Shown one piece after another: positions 1 through 8,308 of a stretch of DNA of 11,384 bases. The stretch spans positions 1 to 11,384 of the forward strand of contig CANRME010000036.1 of the NCBI GenBank assembly GCA_947631655.1, read 5' to 3'. Both the position numbers and the translations under genes were made by a program. Position 1 is the first letter of the stretch; every line of letters begins with the position of its first letter. The notes under the pieces were generated by a model that saw only the letters and a program-made list of their open reading frames with translations, did not search any database and had not been told where the DNA came from. This DNA comes from an uncultured Bacilli bacterium (GTDB taxonomy: Bacteria; Bacillota_I; Bacilli_A; RF39; UBA660).

Positions 1-72
1 ATATAGAAATAGAATGGAACATTGAATTTTAAGAAATAATGATATTTTTGGACTTTTCCTATTCCTGCACAC

Positions 73-85
73 GGTGGGGAAGATC
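73..85 (+). repeat. 13-bp repeat matching attL, a possible secondary attachment-like site
   Basis: GGTGGGGAAGATC here is identical to 298-310. That match covers the 10-bp attachment core plus three element-derived bases. Here it simply encodes the conserved GGED of the amidase. It may be coincidence arising from two glycine-rich motifs in one gene, or a second site the recombinase could recognise. Confidence 0.45.
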
Positions 86-297
86 CGGGAGCCAGTGGTA
101 ATGGGATAGTAGAAAAAGATCTGACTTTAAAAATATCTAACTATATGAAAAAAAGGTTTGATGATTTGGGCATAGATAATGCTATTAATAGAACTACTGA
201 TATTACCTTAAATCCAGATGATAGAGTAAAAAAGACATTAAGTCATTATGGTAATGGTGCTAATGTAATAGTTTTATCGAATCACATAAATGCTGGT

Positions 298-307
298 GGT
301 GGGGAAG
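298..307 (+). repeat. Left attachment site core (attL)
   Basis: GGTGGGGAAG, identical to 9517-9526, with mismatches immediately outside on both sides. To its left is amidase sequence (codons for SNHINAG); to its right is element sequence beginning ATCATTGTGT. The core encodes Gly-Gly-Glu of the amidase, in the same frame as the right copy. Confidence 0.88.
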
Positions 308-317
308 ATCATTGTGT
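308..317. repeat. attP right-arm half of an inverted repeat
   Basis: ATCATTGTGT directly follows the left core and is the near-perfect inverted partner of 9499-9508. The midpoint between the arms falls on the first GG of the core, a plausible crossover dinucleotide. Confidence 0.5.
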
Positions 318-375
318 GATTTTGGTTTATCTTAATATGAATACTGACTTTTTAGTGAATAATTAATATTTAAAA

Positions 376-415
376 ATAATTAGTTAGGAACATATTTTCA
401 TGATATAATTAGTTA
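376..415 (+). promoter_or_regulatory. Extended -10 promoter of the hsdRMS operon with paired 11-bp repeats
   Basis: TGATATAAT (401-409) is an extended -10 element. The -35 at 17-bp spacing (TAGTTA, 381-386) is poor, as is common with extended -10 promoters. The hsdR start follows 37 bases after the -10. ATAATTAGTTA occurs as a direct repeat at 376-386 and 405-415, overlapping the -35 and -10 positions. That placement would suit an operator, although the surroundings are AT-rich. Confidence 0.6.
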
Positions 416-446
416 TAGAAGGCATTATTTAAGGAGTAGTGAGGAA

Positions 447-3400
447 ATGGATTTTAATGAAGATACTAGAGTTAAAATTCCTGCTTTAGTTCATGCAACA
501 AGATTGGGATATAAATATCTTTCTTTAAAAGATAATAATCTTAGAATTGATAATAGAAGTAATATTTTTGTTAATGTTTTTAAAGAGAGTATAAATAAAA
601 TAAATAATACTAATTTAAGTAGTGAAGAAGTAAAAAAAATATTAGATGAAATTTCTTTATTACTCGATAATGAAGATTTAGGTAAATCATTTTATAAATT
701 ATTAATTAATGGGTATAAAGGATTAAAGTTAATCGATTTTAATAATGTTTATAATAATAATTTTAATTGTGTTACAGAGTTACCTTATAAGAATGATAAA
801 GAATTTAGACCAGATATTACAATGTTAATAAATGGTATGCCCCTAGGTTTTATAGAAGTAAAGAAACCTAATAATCGTGATGGAATTTTAGCAGAGAGAG
901 ATAGAATTAATGAAAGATTTAGGAATAAAAAATTTAGAAAGTTTGTAAATATAACGCAATTATTAATATTTTCTAATAATCAAGAGTATAATGATGATTC
1001 TGTCGTTCCTATAGAAGGAGCTTTTTATGCTACTTCAAACTATAATAATGTTTTCTTTAATTGTTTTAGGGAAGAAGATTATGAAATTTTTTCAAGATTG
1101 AATGAAATAAATGAAGAAGAAGAAAACTTTATTTTAAAAGATAATAATTATGTTGCTATTAAAGGAACGGAAGAATATCTTACTAATCTTAAAACTATTA
1201 CTCCAACAAATAGGTTAATTACATCTTTATTTTCTAAGGAAAGAATATTAAAAATTCTTAAATATGGTATTGTTTATGTTGAAAAAAAATCTAAAGATGG
1301 TATTACAGAAATTCAAAAACATATTATACGTTATCAACAATTTTTTGCAACTTTAGCAATACAAAGTAAAATTTCTGATAATGGAAAAAAAGGTATAATT
1401 TGGCATACCCAAGGATCTGGGAAAACAGCTCTTGCTTATTTTAATGTTAAATATTTAACAGATTATTTTCAAAAAAAAGGAATTATTGCAAAATTTTATT
1501 TTATTGTTGATAGATTAAATCTATTACAACAAGCTTGTGATGAATTTGAATCACGAGGATTATCGACAACTAGAGTAAATAGTAAAGAAGACTTTATAAA
1601 AAATATTCAAGATGTTAGTGTTACCGATGCAACTGGCGGAAATACAATAAATGTAATAAATATTCAAAAATTTTCTGAAGATTCTTTTGTTAAAGAAAGT
1701 GATTATAATGTTAATATTCAAAGAATTTATTTTTTAGATGAAGCGCATCGTAGTTATAATCCTAGAGGATCTTTTTTATCAAATTTAATGTTTTCTGATA
1801 AAAATGCAATTATTATTGCTTTGACTGGAACACCATTATTAAATCAAAAATTATCAAAATTAGTATATAATTCTAAAGATATTTTTGGTAACTATATTCA
1901 TAAATACTATTATAATAAATCTATTGCAGATGGATATACATTAAAACTTATTAGAGAAGGTATAGAAACTTCTTATAAAGAAAAGCTTAATGGAGTATTA
2001 ATGGAACTTAAAAATATATTAGCTGGTTATAAAGATAGAGATGTTTTTGCTCATAAAAAGTTTGTAACGCCTTTAGTAGAATATATTGTTAAGGATTTTA
2101 AAGAATCGCGAATAAGGTTTGATGATGATTCTATTGGAGCAATGATAGTATGTGATTCTAATCCTCAAGCAAGAAATATTTTTAAGTGTTTAGATAAGTA
2201 TTCAGAAATTACTAAAGCATTAATATTACATGATGAAGATGATAATCAAACTAGAGAAAATGAAATAAATGATTTTAAAAAAGGTAAAATTGATATTTTA
2301 GTGGTTCGAAGTATGTTATTAACGGGATTTGATGCGCCACGTCTTAAAAAACTTTATTTAGGAAGAGTTATAAAAGAACATAATTTATTACAAACTCTTA
2401 CGAGAGTAAATCGTCCTTATAAAAATTTTAGATATGGATACGTTGTCGATTTTGCTGATATTAGAGAAGAATTTGATAAAACAAATGCAGAATATCTGGC
2501 AGAATTACAAGATCAATTAGGAACTGATTTTGCTGAATATAATAATATTTTTCTGTCATCTGAGGAAATTGATGAAAAAATTGAAAAAATAAAAGAAAAA
2601 TTATTTATATATAATGATAATAATTTAGAAGAGTTTACTAATCAAGTTAACGAATTAAGTAAAAAAGAACTTATAGAATTAAGAAAAGTAATGACTAATT
2701 ATAAAGAATTATACAATATTATTAAAATGTCTAAATCTTTTGATTTAAAAAATAAATTTGATATTAATAAAATTAAGAAAATGTTACAAGAAGTAGAACG
2801 TAGGATTAATATAATAAATTTAACTGAAAGTGAAAACAGCATAGATGATTCAGAAATGTTAAATTTAGTATTATCTAAAATAGATTTTAATTTTACTAAA
2901 ATAAGTGAAGAAGAATTAAAAATTACTGACAATTATAAAGAACATTTAGATAAAGTAAGAAATGAATTAAATATTAATATTGATCAGGATGATATAAAAT
3001 TTTATGAATTATTGAAAGAATATAAAAATATATTTCAGTTTAAAGAGTTTGAAAATATAACAGCTAAAGATATAGCTGAAAATGAGGAAAAATTAGATAT
3101 TTTGTTTAGTAAAATTCATAGATTAAATGTAGATAATAATATGTTACTACAAAAATATTCTGGTGATGTGAAATATGTTAAAATACATAAGAGAATAAAA
3201 GACAATTTATCAAAATTTTCAAATATTAAGTTGTTTGATATGTTAAATGATTTAAAAGAAGATATAGATAGTATGATTTTAAAAAATAATAATTTAATGA
3301 ATATGGAAAATTATTTTAAACATGAAATAGGTAGATTAATTATTAATGAGTATGACAAATATAATTTTACTATTATTCAGGAGGAAATAATATTCATTTC

Positions 3401-3455
3401 TGATTTGATAGTTGATGTTTATTTACTTGAAAGATCTGGTGGAACTAATGACTAA
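447..3455 (+). CDS. hsdR: Type I restriction endonuclease subunit R (HsdR)
   Basis: The motor and nuclease subunit of a type I restriction enzyme; with HsdM and HsdS it translocates and cuts DNA lacking the protective methylation. The N-terminal nuclease domain shows the PD-(D/E)xK pattern: D123 in RPDITML, then E137 and K139 in IEVKKP. The superfamily 2 translocase follows, with Walker A TQGSGKT (321-327), DEAH (431-434), TGTP (460-463), and the later LLTGFDAP and QTLTRVNRP motifs. A long helical C-terminal part would contact HsdM. At 1002 residues it is normal for the family, with no frameshift. AAGGAG at 431-436 supports ATG 447. It is the first gene of the operon and overlaps hsdM by 8 bases. 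All catalytic motifs are present, so it is probably active. Confidence 0.96.
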   Translation: MDFNEDTRVKIPALVHATRLGYKYLSLKDNNLRIDNRSNIFVNVFKESINKINNTNLSSEEVKKILDEISLLLDNEDLGKSFYKLLINGYKGLKLIDFNNVYNNNFNCVTELPYKNDKEFRPDITMLINGMPLGFIEVKKPNNRDGILAERDRINERFRNKKFRKFVNITQLLIFSNNQEYNDDSVVPIEGAFYATSNYNNVFFNCFREEDYEIFSRLNEINEEEENFILKDNNYVAIKGTEEYLTNLKTITPTNRLITSLFSKERILKILKYGIVYVEKKSKDGITEIQKHIIRYQQFFATLAIQSKISDNGKKGIIWHTQGSGKTALAYFNVKYLTDYFQKKGIIAKFYFIVDRLNLLQQACDEFESRGLSTTRVNSKEDFIKNIQDVSVTDATGGNTINVINIQKFSEDSFVKESDYNVNIQRIYFLDEAHRSYNPRGSFLSNLMFSDKNAIIIALTGTPLLNQKLSKLVYNSKDIFGNYIHKYYYNKSIADGYTLKLIREGIETSYKEKLNGVLMELKNILAGYKDRDVFAHKKFVTPLVEYIVKDFKESRIRFDDDSIGAMIVCDSNPQARNIFKCLDKYSEITKALILHDEDDNQTRENEINDFKKGKIDILVVRSMLLTGFDAPRLKKLYLGRVIKEHNLLQTLTRVNRPYKNFRYGYVVDFADIREEFDKTNAEYLAELQDQLGTDFAEYNNIFLSSEEIDEKIEKIKEKLFIYNDNNLEEFTNQVNELSKKELIELRKVMTNYKELYNIIKMSKSFDLKNKFDINKIKKMLQEVERRINIINLTESENSIDDSEMLNLVLSKIDFNFTKISEEELKITDNYKEHLDKVRNELNINIDQDDIKFYELLKEYKNIFQFKEFENITAKDIAENEEKLDILFSKIHRLNVDNNMLLQKYSGDVKYVKIHKRIKDNLSKFSNIKLFDMLNDLKEDIDSMILKNNNLMNMENYFKHEIGRLIINEYDKYNFTIIQEEIIFISDLIVDVYLLERSGGTND

Positions 3456-5112
3456 TGAACAACAATTAATTCAAAAAACCAAGGATATGATAGATGGATT
3501 AAAAACTGTTTGTGCTAATTATGGCCTTGGCAATGCTAGTAGTGAGTATAAGATTATTACTGAAATCTTTTTATATAAATATTTGAATGATAAGTTTATT
3601 TATGAAGTTAAAAAGGTTAATAAAGAATTTAATAAAGATACTTCTACTATTGATGTAGAGGAATATTTATATAATTTGGAACCAAATGATTTTTCTATTT
3701 TAACAATGAGAATGAGTTCAAATGTGGCTAAAATAAAAAAAGAATATATGATAAGTTATTTATTTAATAATCAAAATAGTACGTCTCAAGAATTTTATGA
3801 ATTATTTGATAAAGCTTTAACGGGTATTTCAAATGATAATGTTGATATCTTTTCTGTTAAAACAGGTAGTAAGGAATCTATTAAGCTATTTGATGAGTTG
3901 TCACAGTATATTACTGAGTCAAATAAGAAAAATCCTTTTTTTAAAGCTATTATAAATAGATTGGTTGGATTTAGTTTTGAAGAAGCTTTTAATGAAAAGT
4001 ATGATTTCTTTTCAGTTATATTTGAGTATTTAATAAAGGATTATAATAAAGATTTTGGTAAATATGCGGAGTATTATACACCAAATTTAATTGCTAGAAT
4101 TATTGCAAAAATACTAGCTCCTACTCCTACACAAAATGTAAGATTGTATGATCCAGCAGCCGGTTCTGGTACACTTTTACTTGCATTAGCTCACCAAATC
4201 GGAGAAGATAAATGTACTATTTATTCTCAGGATATATCACAAAAATCTAATGAATTTTTAAGATTAAATTTAATATTAAATAATTTAGTTCATTCATTAG
4301 GTAATGTAATACATGGTGATACGTTATTAAACCCTGCACATCTTAATGAAAATAAAAACGAATTAGCAAAATTTGATTATATAGTAAGTAATCCTCCTTT
4401 TAGAACAGATTTTAGTGATACCAGAGATCAGCTTGCTACAGAAAAATTTAAAAATAGGTTTTTTGCTGGTGTTCCGTCTATTCCAGCAAATAAAAAAGAA
4501 TCTATGCCGATTTATTTATTATTTTTACAACATATTTTATATTCACTGGATAAAGATAAAGGTAAGGCAGCTATAGTTGTTCCGACGGGATTTTTAACTG
4601 GTAAAAGTAAAATTGAAGTGAAAATTAGAGATACAATTATTTCTAATAAATGGTTAAAAGGAGCAGTTTCTATGCCTAGTAATATATTTGCTAATACAGG
4701 AACAAATGTAAGTATAATTTTTATTGATAAAAGCATGGAAAATAATGAAGTATTGCTTATGGATGCTTCGAATCTTGGCGAAAAATATAAAGAAGGAAAA
4801 AATCAAAAAATTAAATTATCTACTAAAGAAATAGATAAAATAATAAATTATTTTATAAATAAAACTGAAGAGCAAAAATTTAGTATTGTTGTATCAAATG
4901 AAGAAATAAAAAATAAGAAGTTTTCTTTTAGTGCTGGGCAATATTTTAAAATTGATATTAAATATACTTCTTATACCAATGAAGAATTTATAAATGAGGT
5001 AAATAGAATTAAAGAAGAAATTAATGAATTAGTAAAAGTTAATTCTGTTTTAACAGAGAATGTGACGAAAAATTTAGAAAAGGTAAAATATTATGAAAAT
5101 GGTAAAAATTAG
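3448..5112 (+). CDS. hsdM: Type I DNA N6-adenine methyltransferase subunit M (HsdM)
   Basis: The modification subunit: it transfers a methyl group from S-adenosylmethionine to N6 of adenine in the site chosen by HsdS, and is also a structural part of the restriction complex. The protein is 554 residues. An N-terminal helical HsdM_N region is followed by GKYAEYYTP (about 204-212), SAM-binding motif I DPAAGSGT (about 235-242), an acidic motif in SQDIS (about 259-263) and catalytic motif IV NPPF (about 315-318). I chose ATG 3448 over the in-frame ATG 3412 because a GGTGG lies just upstream (3439-3443). It also gives MTNEQQL, a typical N-terminus, with an 8-base overlap with hsdR that suggests translational coupling. 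An hsdS start lies within its last 20 bases. Confidence 0.95.
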   Translation: MTNEQQLIQKTKDMIDGLKTVCANYGLGNASSEYKIITEIFLYKYLNDKFIYEVKKVNKEFNKDTSTIDVEEYLYNLEPNDFSILTMRMSSNVAKIKKEYMISYLFNNQNSTSQEFYELFDKALTGISNDNVDIFSVKTGSKESIKLFDELSQYITESNKKNPFFKAIINRLVGFSFEEAFNEKYDFFSVIFEYLIKDYNKDFGKYAEYYTPNLIARIIAKILAPTPTQNVRLYDPAAGSGTLLLALAHQIGEDKCTIYSQDISQKSNEFLRLNLILNNLVHSLGNVIHGDTLLNPAHLNENKNELAKFDYIVSNPPFRTDFSDTRDQLATEKFKNRFFAGVPSIPANKKESMPIYLLFLQHILYSLDKDKGKAAIVVPTGFLTGKSKIEVKIRDTIISNKWLKGAVSMPSNIFANTGTNVSIIFIDKSMENNEVLLMDASNLGEKYKEGKNQKIKLSTKEIDKIINYFINKTEEQKFSIVVSNEEIKNKKFSFSAGQYFKIDIKYTSYTNEEFINEVNRIKEEINELVKVNSVLTENVTKNLEKVKYYENGKN

Positions 5113-6271
5113 TGAGCATACATTTGTTACGAAACTTGCTGGTTTTGAACATTCTAAGTATATTCAACCAAACGAAGTAAAAAGAAAAATTAAAGATAGT
5201 TATATTCCTTTAGTGCAAGGTAAGAATATAAGAAATGGTTATTTTGTGGAAAAATATGACTGGTTTATAGATAAGTCAATTTCAGATTGTCTTGTGAGAA
5301 GTAAATTAAATAAAGAATGTATTTTAATACCGTATGTAGGGAGTAATCTTGGTGAAGTTGGGATTTTTTATCATCCTTATGATTGTCACTTAGCTAGTAA
5401 TATAGCAAAAATAGAATTAATAGATGATTACTTTGATATAGAATATTTAAAATATTATTTACAAAGTCCAATTGGACAGTCTTATTTATTTCAGTTAAAG
5501 CAAGGATCGGCACAACCTAATATTACTATGGAATCTATTCGAAATACTTTAGTTATTGATTTTTCTAAACAATATCAATTTAAAATTGTTAGATTTTTAA
5601 AAACTATAGATGATTTAATTAATAATTATTATAAAATGGCTGGAAGTTATGATGAATTACTGGAAAAAACGTATTATTACTGGTTTCATCAAATGGAATT
5701 TCCAGATTTGGATGGGCAGCCTTATTTTACCCATAATAAAAAAAAGACATTACCAAAAGGGTGGAAATATATTAATTTTTCTAAATTAGCTACTATTAAG
5801 ACAGGAAAACAAGATGCTAATTTTGCAACCAAGGATGGAAAATATAAATTTTTTACTTGTTCACAAAAAACTTTAAGATGTGATGAATATAGTTTTGATT
5901 CTAGTGCTGTATTAATTGCGGGGAATGGTGATTTTAATGTTAAGCACTTTACTGGTAAATTTAATGCTTATCAAAGAACTTATGTTGTGATTCCTAAAAG
6001 AATTAAAGATTATGGTATATTATATATGGCAGCAAAAAGTAGAATTGATTCATTTAAAAGTGGATCAAATGGATCGATTGTAAAATTTATTACTTTGGAT
6101 GATGTAAAAAATATAAGGGTGTTAGTTCCTTCCGATAAAAAATATTTAGAATATATAAATTCACTTGTGTTTATAATTGAAAATATTGAAAATGTTATTG
6201 AAGCATTTCAAAAAATTAAGAATATGTTTTTACCATTGCTATTTAATGGACAAGTTAAAGTAGAAGATTAG
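5093..6271 (+). CDS. hsdS: Type I R-M specificity subunit S (HsdS)
   Basis: The DNA-recognition subunit, setting the bipartite target sequence for both modification and cleavage. At 392 residues it has the usual two-fold layout: target recognition domain 1 (about 1-160), a helical spacer (about 160-200), target recognition domain 2 beginning at LPKGW (about 220-350), and a C-terminal helical region (about 350-385). Similar segments close each recognition domain (GSAQPNITMESIRN at 138-151; GSNGSIVKFITLDDVKN at 324-340). Start ATG 5093 has AAAGG at 5079-5083 and overlaps hsdM by 20 bases, so the three hsd genes are probably one transcript. The target sequence cannot be read from the protein alone. 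It is intact, with no second hsdS copy nearby. Confidence 0.93.
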   Translation: MKMVKISEHTFVTKLAGFEHSKYIQPNEVKRKIKDSYIPLVQGKNIRNGYFVEKYDWFIDKSISDCLVRSKLNKECILIPYVGSNLGEVGIFYHPYDCHLASNIAKIELIDDYFDIEYLKYYLQSPIGQSYLFQLKQGSAQPNITMESIRNTLVIDFSKQYQFKIVRFLKTIDDLINNYYKMAGSYDELLEKTYYYWFHQMEFPDLDGQPYFTHNKKKTLPKGWKYINFSKLATIKTGKQDANFATKDGKYKFFTCSQKTLRCDEYSFDSSAVLIAGNGDFNVKHFTGKFNAYQRTYVVIPKRIKDYGILYMAAKSRIDSFKSGSNGSIVKFITLDDVKNIRVLVPSDKKYLEYINSLVFIIENIENVIEAFQKIKNMFLPLLFNGQVKVED

Positions 6272-6275
6272 GTAT

Positions 6276-6309
6276 CTTTATTTATAGAGTCTTAGATAAT
6301 AAAGTTTTT
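6276..6309 (+). terminator. Weak candidate terminator after hsdS
   Basis: CTTTATT (6276-6282) pairs with AATAAAG (6298-6304), followed by TTTTT. The stem is only 7 bp, AT-rich, with a 15-base loop, so termination is likely partial at best. Read-through could supply recombinase transcription, since I find no convincing promoter of its own between here and 6364. Confidence 0.35.
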
Positions 6310-6363
6310 AATAAAAAAATAAATAAATATTTACTAAAGCCATAGAATTATATAGGGTGACTT

Positions 6364-6456
6364 ATGTTTAAAATAACTGAGACTTTTAAAAAAAATTCTT
6401 CTACTTTAACTATTTTAATAACTAATTATATTAAAAGTGTGATAAATAATGAATAA
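6364..6456 (+). CDS. Putative 30-residue leader ORF overlapping the recombinase start
   Basis: A short frame, MFKITETFKKNS through SVINNE, starts at ATG 6364 and ends at TAA 6454-6456. It overlaps the recombinase ATG (6449) by 8 bases within AATGAATAA. AGGGTGA (6354-6360) is a good Shine-Dalgarno match to the GGTGA end of the consensus at suitable spacing, whereas the recombinase ATG has no recognisable site of its own. The arrangement suggests the short ORF loads ribosomes for translational coupling. The peptide could also have a role of its own, such as helping the recombinase, but no family is recognised. Its reality is uncertain because it is short and AT-rich. Confidence 0.45.
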   Translation: MFKITETFKKNSSTLTILITNYIKSVINNE

Positions 6457-8008
6457 TAATTCCTATAAAGCGGGAATATATATAAGATTATCTGATGCTG
6501 ATGAGGGAAAATCTTACGAATCAGATAGTGAAAGTGTCCTTAATCAAAGAAATATACTAATGAATTTTGTTAAGGAAAAAGGGTTTGCTTTTGTATCCGA
6601 ATATGTTGATGATGGTTATTCAGGCACGGACTTTGAACGTCCAGGATTTTCGAAAATGATTTCGGATATAAAACAAAAACGAATAAATTTGGTTATTGTA
6701 AAAGACTTATCCAGATTAGGTAGAGACCATATTATGACCGGATATTATGTTGAAAATTTTTTTCCAGAAAATGGAATCCGCTTTATTTCTATGCAGGAAG
6801 GTTATGATAATGCGTTTAATCAAGCAAGTAATGATTCTTCTACTTTTATTTTTGCTTGTAATGATTATTATAGTAAACAAAATTCGATAAAAATTCGTAA
6901 TGTTTTAAATGATAAACGAAGAAATGGTAAGTTTATAGGTAGTGCTCCAAGTTATGGATATTTAAGAGACCCTAATGATAAAGGACATTTAATTCCTGAT
7001 CCCAACTATGCTCCAGTGGTAAAAAAAATATTTGATATGGCTTATAAAGGTATTGGATTATCGGCAATAACCACTTATCTAAATGAAAATAAGATTAAAA
7101 CACCAAGTAGTCTTAAAAGAAGAAATCACTATGCTAAAAATAAATATAATTCTAAGTGGACGATATCATCAGTTAAAAGAATTTTAAAAAATCAAATGTA
7201 TGTGGGAGATATGGTACAAAGAGTTCAAACTAAAGTATCTTATAAGTCTAAAAAGAAGAAAACGTTACCTAAAAGTAGTTGGGATATCGTTAAAAATACG
7301 CATAAACCTATCGTAGATAGAGTTATATTTGAACAGGTACAAGGAAATGTTAAAAGAATAAATTATACAGTTAAAACTAAAAGAGAAAAAAGGTTATTTG
7401 AAAATTTGTTATATTGTAGGGAATGTGGGAATATGTTAACATTAACGTATAAAAAGAAACAAAATTATTGGACAATTAATTGTAATAGATATTCAAGAGA
7501 TCCAAAAAGAAAAATGTGTGAATCACATTTTATTCCTTATGATAAGTTAGAAAAATCTTTATTAGCGACGATTAGAAAAACTTATAATAAATATTTAAAA
7601 TCTATAGATATACCTGATATAGTAAGAGAGATTAATGATAAGAAAAAGAATAATTTTAGCAAACAGGAAAAGATAAAAGAGTTAAGGTCAAAAGAAAAAG
7701 AATATCTTAATAAATTAGATATGCTTTATGATGATAAATTTAAAGGTTTAATATCGGAAGAAATGTATAAAAGAAATGCTGAAGATGTAGAAAAACTATT
7801 AAGTAAATTAAAGGATGATATAAATATATTGAAAAAAGAAAGTATAAATAATAAGACTGATAATGGCAAGTTATATGAGGAGAAAATAAAAGCCTTAATT
7901 GATATCGATAATCCAACAAGAGAACTTATGAAAACTATAATCGATAAGATTGTTATAGATAAGAATAGAGATATTGAAATATTTTATAAGTTTAAAAATT
8001 TATTTTAA
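6449..8008 (+). CDS. Large serine recombinase (site-specific integrase)
   Basis: Catalyses integration and probably excision of the element by double-strand exchange through a 5'-phosphoserine intermediate. The resolvase domain occupies about 1-155, with nucleophile Ser15 in YIRLS and Arg89 and Arg92 in DLSRLGRD. The DNA-binding recombinase domain covers about 160-300. A zinc ribbon has Cys323 and Cys326 (CREC), Cys345 and Cys357. A long charged coiled-coil segment (about 395-460) sits near the C-terminus, as in phage and transposon integrases. The 519-residue length fits the family. The start at 6449 lacks a clear ribosome-binding site and overlaps a 30-codon ORF. Its end overlaps the convergent MNT gene by 9 bases. 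It is the only recombinase in the window, so it most likely made the insertion at GGTGGGGAAG. Catalytic residues look intact. Confidence 0.95.
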   Translation: MNNNSYKAGIYIRLSDADEGKSYESDSESVLNQRNILMNFVKEKGFAFVSEYVDDGYSGTDFERPGFSKMISDIKQKRINLVIVKDLSRLGRDHIMTGYYVENFFPENGIRFISMQEGYDNAFNQASNDSSTFIFACNDYYSKQNSIKIRNVLNDKRRNGKFIGSAPSYGYLRDPNDKGHLIPDPNYAPVVKKIFDMAYKGIGLSAITTYLNENKIKTPSSLKRRNHYAKNKYNSKWTISSVKRILKNQMYVGDMVQRVQTKVSYKSKKKKTLPKSSWDIVKNTHKPIVDRVIFEQVQGNVKRINYTVKTKREKRLFENLLYCRECGNMLTLTYKKKQNYWTINCNRYSRDPKRKMCESHFIPYDKLEKSLLATIRKTYNKYLKSIDIPDIVREINDKKKNNFSKQEKIKELRSKEKEYLNKLDMLYDDKFKGLISEEMYKRNAEDVEKLLSKLKDDINILKKESINNKTDNGKLYEEKIKALIDIDNPTRELMKTIIDKIVIDKNRDIEIFYKFKNLF

Positions 8009-8308
8009 TTTTAAATAGTGGTTAATTTTGTTTAGAAAATTTACTTCTTTTTCTTCTTCGATAGTTAATGCTGTTAAGTCAATTGGAAGGCCACTTTTGT
8101 TTTCCAATTCTCTTATTATTAAGTTTATATCATTTTTAATTTCTGACGAATATTTTTTATAAATGACTAATAGATCAATGTCGTTTATGTTAGCATTAGA
8201 AGTTAGTGAAGATCCAAATAAATATACGTGATTAAATGAATTAAATAGGTTTATATTTTCTTTTAATAGTTTTTTAATGTCATTGTTTGATGCTGTTAAT
8301 ATATTCAT
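8000..8308 (-). CDS. Minimal nucleotidyltransferase (MNT, Pol-beta fold)
   Basis: A 102-residue protein with the nucleotidyltransferase signature: G32-S33 in YLFGSS, then D43 and D45 in NDIDLLV, and a third acidic residue D77 in LPIDLTAL. These are the expected metal-binding positions, so it may be active. Small stand-alone MNTs are best known as partners of HEPN toxins, which they silence by adding AMP to a tyrosine. Here the partner is an HNH protein instead. ATG 8308 lies within the last 29 bases of the HNH gene and has GGAGG at 8315-8319, inside that gene, so the two are probably translated from one message. It is far shorter than cyclic-oligonucleotide synthases of the CBASS type. Its 3' end overlaps the recombinase gene tail to tail by 9 bases. 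The fold call is good; its role with HNH is inferred. Confidence 0.85.
   Translation of the reverse strand: MNILTASNNDIKKLLKENINLFNSFNHVYLFGSSLTSNANINDIDLLVIYKKYSSEIKNDINLIIRELENKSGLPIDLTALTIEEEKEVNFLNKINHYLKLK

Larger units (their letters stand above)
39..307 (+). pseudogene. N-acetylmuramoyl-L-alanine amidase, 5' fragment (Amidase_3), interrupted by mobile element
   Basis: This is the N-terminal part of a zinc-dependent amidase that cleaves the MurNAc-L-Ala bond of peptidoglycan. From position 64 the frame reads PAHGGEDPGASG. It contains the first zinc His (codon 70-72), the Glu of the IVEKDL motif (112-114) and the second zinc His in LSNHINAGG (283-285). At 307 the match stops: the frame runs on into element DNA and ends at TAA 364-366. 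The remainder, with the catalytic Glu and LysM repeats, resumes at 9517. The likely start is ATG 39, which gives MIFLD, the usual beginning of signal-less members. However, MIFLD and PAHGG are in different frames, separated by 10 extra bases (54-63). Read straight from 39, translation stops at TAA 99-101. The gene is therefore broken twice. The family call is secure; the frameshift could be a sequencing error. Confidence 0.85.

Noticed and set aside
2699..2932. Minus-strand open frame of 77 codons inside hsdR
   Set aside because: It lies wholly within a strongly supported gene, has low-complexity hydrophobic composition from antisense AT-rich codons, and shows no ribosome-binding context.
3412..3447. 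Upstream in-frame ATG for hsdM
   Set aside because: It would lengthen the overlap with hsdR and add residues untypical of HsdM; ATG 3448 has the better ribosome-binding site and N-terminus.
4512..4736. Minus-strand open frame of 74 codons inside hsdM
   Set aside because: Antisense shadow of the conserved methyltransferase region; no independent support.
5093..8008. Phase-variable hsdS shuffled by the adjacent recombinase
   Set aside because: There is only one hsdS, no inverted copies or partial specificity genes, and the recombinase is explained by integration at the amidase site.
8000..8308. Classic HEPN-MNT toxin-antitoxin pair
   Set aside because: No HEPN protein with an RxxxxH-type motif is encoded next to it; the adjacent gene is an HNH protein.
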